64,000 bases of DNA from Cyclaneusma minus (Eukaryota; Ascomycota; Leotiomycetes; Marthamycetales; Marthamycetaceae), in the NCBI GenBank assembly GCA_037179335.1, contig JAKZHN010000005.1, positions 806,001-870,000 on the forward strand, read 5' to 3'. The notes below the pieces were generated by a model. It did not search any database and was not told the origin of the DNA. It worked only from the letters and a program-made list of their open reading frames with translations. This document shows, piece after piece, positions 62,501-64,000 of the stretch (position 1 is its first letter; each line of letters begins with the position of its first letter). Position numbers and translations under genes: made by a program.

Positions 62501-63642
62501 GCGAAGAGGTCGACTCGCTGAAATTCGATCTTGAGGCGTCTAAGGAGGCATTAGCTAAGGCAAATGAAGAGCTTGATCACGTGCGGGTCGAGCTTGCAAA
62601 TGAGAAATTCACACGTGCCAACGCTCAAGCTGATCTCGAGACTGCTCTCGGCAGGAAGCCAGACACATCGGAAGCCGATGGTCTGCGTGAGGAGTTGCAG
62701 AAGTTGAAGGACACTCACCAGGCTGCTCTCAGCACTGCTCAGATGGAATCCCAAAAGGCAACCGAGGAATATCTGACGGTCAAGTCTGTGCTGGAGAAGG
62801 CAGAGGCAGACATCGAGACGCTGAAGGCCGACCACGCCCACAAGCTTGCCACCAGCGAGTCGGACTACAAGGACATGCATGACAGTCTGACTCAGCTTGT
62901 CGAGGAAGCAAACAAGAACATGGACGAAGCCCAGAGGAAGATTGCAAAGTTGGAAGCACAGCTCGAAGATACACAATCGTCGCTCAAGATCAACCAGGCG
63001 GAGCTTGCTGAGGCTAGAGCAAAGGCTGCAGCTCCCAGCCCCAAGCCTAAGCAGGGACTGGCCGCAAGCAGATTCGCGGATGGATCGAATGGCGAGGAGA
63101 CGGACAACAAGGGCTCGGATGCGCCAGATGCAGGTGAGAATGAAGACAGCTCGTCGACGGCGCTGGCATCGGTCGGTCCAATCATTTCTTGATGTTTGCA
63201 CTCTAGCACCATGTTGCGCACCGTCTGAGGGCTTGTTGAAGGTTTCTTTTCTCGCAATTTGCCCCTTTGATTTGGCCCTTACTGAGCTTTCATCAAGGAT
63301 TATCGTTGTTCTATTCACTTTGTTGATGCTCTGAAAATGTATCCTGAGACAACCTTTTCTTGTTGGACTCTTCTAGATGCATTGACGGTGGACATCGAAG
63401 GGCTGTTTGGATTGTTTGCTAACTTTTCGTTTTCGCAAAAATAGATAGCCAAGGCAAGACAGACTCTAAAGCAGCTTGATGATCTGGATGCGAGCTTGAA
63501 GCAGGAGAACCTGAGGTATGTCTGACCCTTCTTATTAGTGGGCAAAGAAACGTATGCTAATTTCTGGAATTGCAGGATGATTCACGATATCACTTCTGTC
63601 AGCCCGCACTCGCAGCAGACAGAAGCAGATGCTTCGTCCTGA
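59587..63642 (+). CDS. Large coiled-coil protein, function unknown
   Basis: The preferred model has exons 59587-63133, 63449-63515 and 63576-63642, encoding 1226 residues. The start ATG has a strong context (CATCATGG). Residues 1-60 are acidic with EKES repeats. About 60-270 are Ser/Thr/Ala/Pro-rich and basic. About 273-1146 are nearly continuous coiled coil rich in Glu, Ala, Lys and Leu, including four 25-residue repeats (740-839). A short tail has KQGLAASRFAD. The last two exons give AKARQTLKQLDDLD and a final MIHDITSVS segment. Branch sites (GCTAAC near 63419, GCTAAT near 63556) support both introns. If the first of these introns is retained, the protein ends at 63192 (1201 residues, tail VGPIIS). 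Composition suggests an elongated structural or tethering protein such as a cytoskeletal, septum or spindle-pole component, but no family could be assigned. Confidence 0.85.
59710..59757 (+). repeat. Four 12-bp repeats encoding EKES
   Basis: Units GAGAAGGAGAGC or close variants encode Glu-Lys-Glu-Ser three times and then Glu-Lys-Glu-Ala in the acidic N-terminus of the coiled-coil protein. The copy number is likely to vary between strains. Confidence 0.9.
61804..62103 (+). repeat. Four tandem 75-bp (25-residue) coding repeats
   Basis: Four consecutive 25-residue units, each starting LQAK or LQAQ followed by H/L-[DE]E, then [KN][SA]H and ending [SE]-A-[TAE]LA/E[EQ], at 61804-61878, 61879-61953, 61954-62028 and 62029-62103. 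Twenty-five residues equals two heptads plus a hendecad, so the repeat keeps a coiled coil with a regular stutter. Confidence 0.9.
63134..63448 (+). other. Probable alternatively spliced intron of the coiled-coil gene
   Basis: Donor CAG/GTGAGA at 63134, branch GCTAAC and acceptor ATAG ending at 63448. A second donor (GTCGGT at 63172) joined to the acceptor ending at 63444 also keeps frame. Retention gives a stop at 63190-63192. Confidence 0.6.
63516..63575 (+). other. 60-bp last intron of the coiled-coil gene
   Basis: Donor GTATGT, branch GCTAAT and acceptor TTGCAG. It joins NLR to MIHDITS and leads to a stop at 63640-63642. Confidence 0.8.
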
Positions 63643-64000
63643 AGACACACCATCGATCTCTCGTCAAAGCATCGCCCTGGCAAACTGCCGCCCTTCACCT
63701 GCACTCACCAAACCTTTAATCTTGGACAAAGAAACTCTTTTCGCGCGCAGAGTGCCTGTCTTTAAAATTCCCAGATACCCCCTTTTTTCTCGTGCAGCTA
63801 GACGGCGAGCTTGGTTTTGTCTGGAGCTGGAGGTGCATGTGAGAAAGCTTGGGCTGTTGGGCATTCAGCAGAATAAGTACATAGGATCAGAGAATTGAGC
63901 GGGATATTGTGCAAACATGCTTTTGATTCGATGTGCTTGAATGTGAAAGGGGTGGTGGAGGGATTTGCACTGTTTATGATTACACAATAACCAATGTCGC
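63643..64000. other. 3' flank of the coiled-coil gene
   Basis: Presumed 3' untranslated region and downstream sequence. No further gene is evident before the window ends. Confidence 0.5.

Noticed and set aside
62551..63318. 255-codon minus-strand frame
   Set aside because: Also antisense to the coiled-coil gene, with Leu/Cys-rich shadow composition.
1..64000. tRNA, rRNA and CRISPR-like features
   Set aside because: I looked for the T-loop word GTTCRANNC in cloverleaf context and for regular spaced repeats. None was convincing, and the only regular array is the promoter array, whose units are 260-690 bp and diverged.

Overview
The window looks like a chromosome segment of a filamentous ascomycete. 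I infer Pezizomycotina, plausibly a Dothideomycete. The reasons are short spliceosomal introns with CTAAC-type branch points, a fungal phytochrome histidine kinase, a fungus-specific AreA-like/DUF3295 protein, and a very AT-rich transposon block with one-directional C-to-T and G-to-A decay (repeat-induced point mutation, RIP). Species cannot be told from this sequence.

Layout. Positions 1-8860 have ordinary base composition and no gene I can support. Positions 8861-26147 are a 17.3 kb AT-rich island bounded by 29-bp inverted, hairpin-forming terminal repeats (27/29 identical). Nested inside is a complete but RIP-destroyed Ty3/Gypsy LTR retrotransposon (14492-21942) with 225-bp LTRs and a perfect 5-bp target duplication. 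Its reverse transcriptase and integrase can still be read through the mutations. Positions 26148-29639 and 31509-42135 are long gene-poor stretches around one gene.

Four protein genes are well supported. They are a two-exon AreA-like/DUF3295 protein (29640-31508, +), a three-exon CCCH plus CHY zinc-finger protein (42136-45163, +), a two-exon hybrid phytochrome histidine kinase (51762-56528, -), and a large coiled-coil protein with two 3' introns (59587-63642, +). The splice models keep every reading frame open. Two are confirmed by rebuilt domains: the CCCH finger, and the receiver domain of the phytochrome.

The most unusual region is 45281-51250, between the zinc-finger and phytochrome genes. 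About 15 diverged copies of one promoter-like module repeat at roughly 600-bp and then 300-bp intervals, each with a TATA box pointing to the minus strand. In the first part a second TATA box points the other way about 119 bp off, and three copies have a CCAAT box midway between. No protein frame is conserved between copies. It reads as a tandem array of promoters for short, probably non-coding, transcripts. The four genes are transcribed separately and do not form a recognisable pathway cluster.
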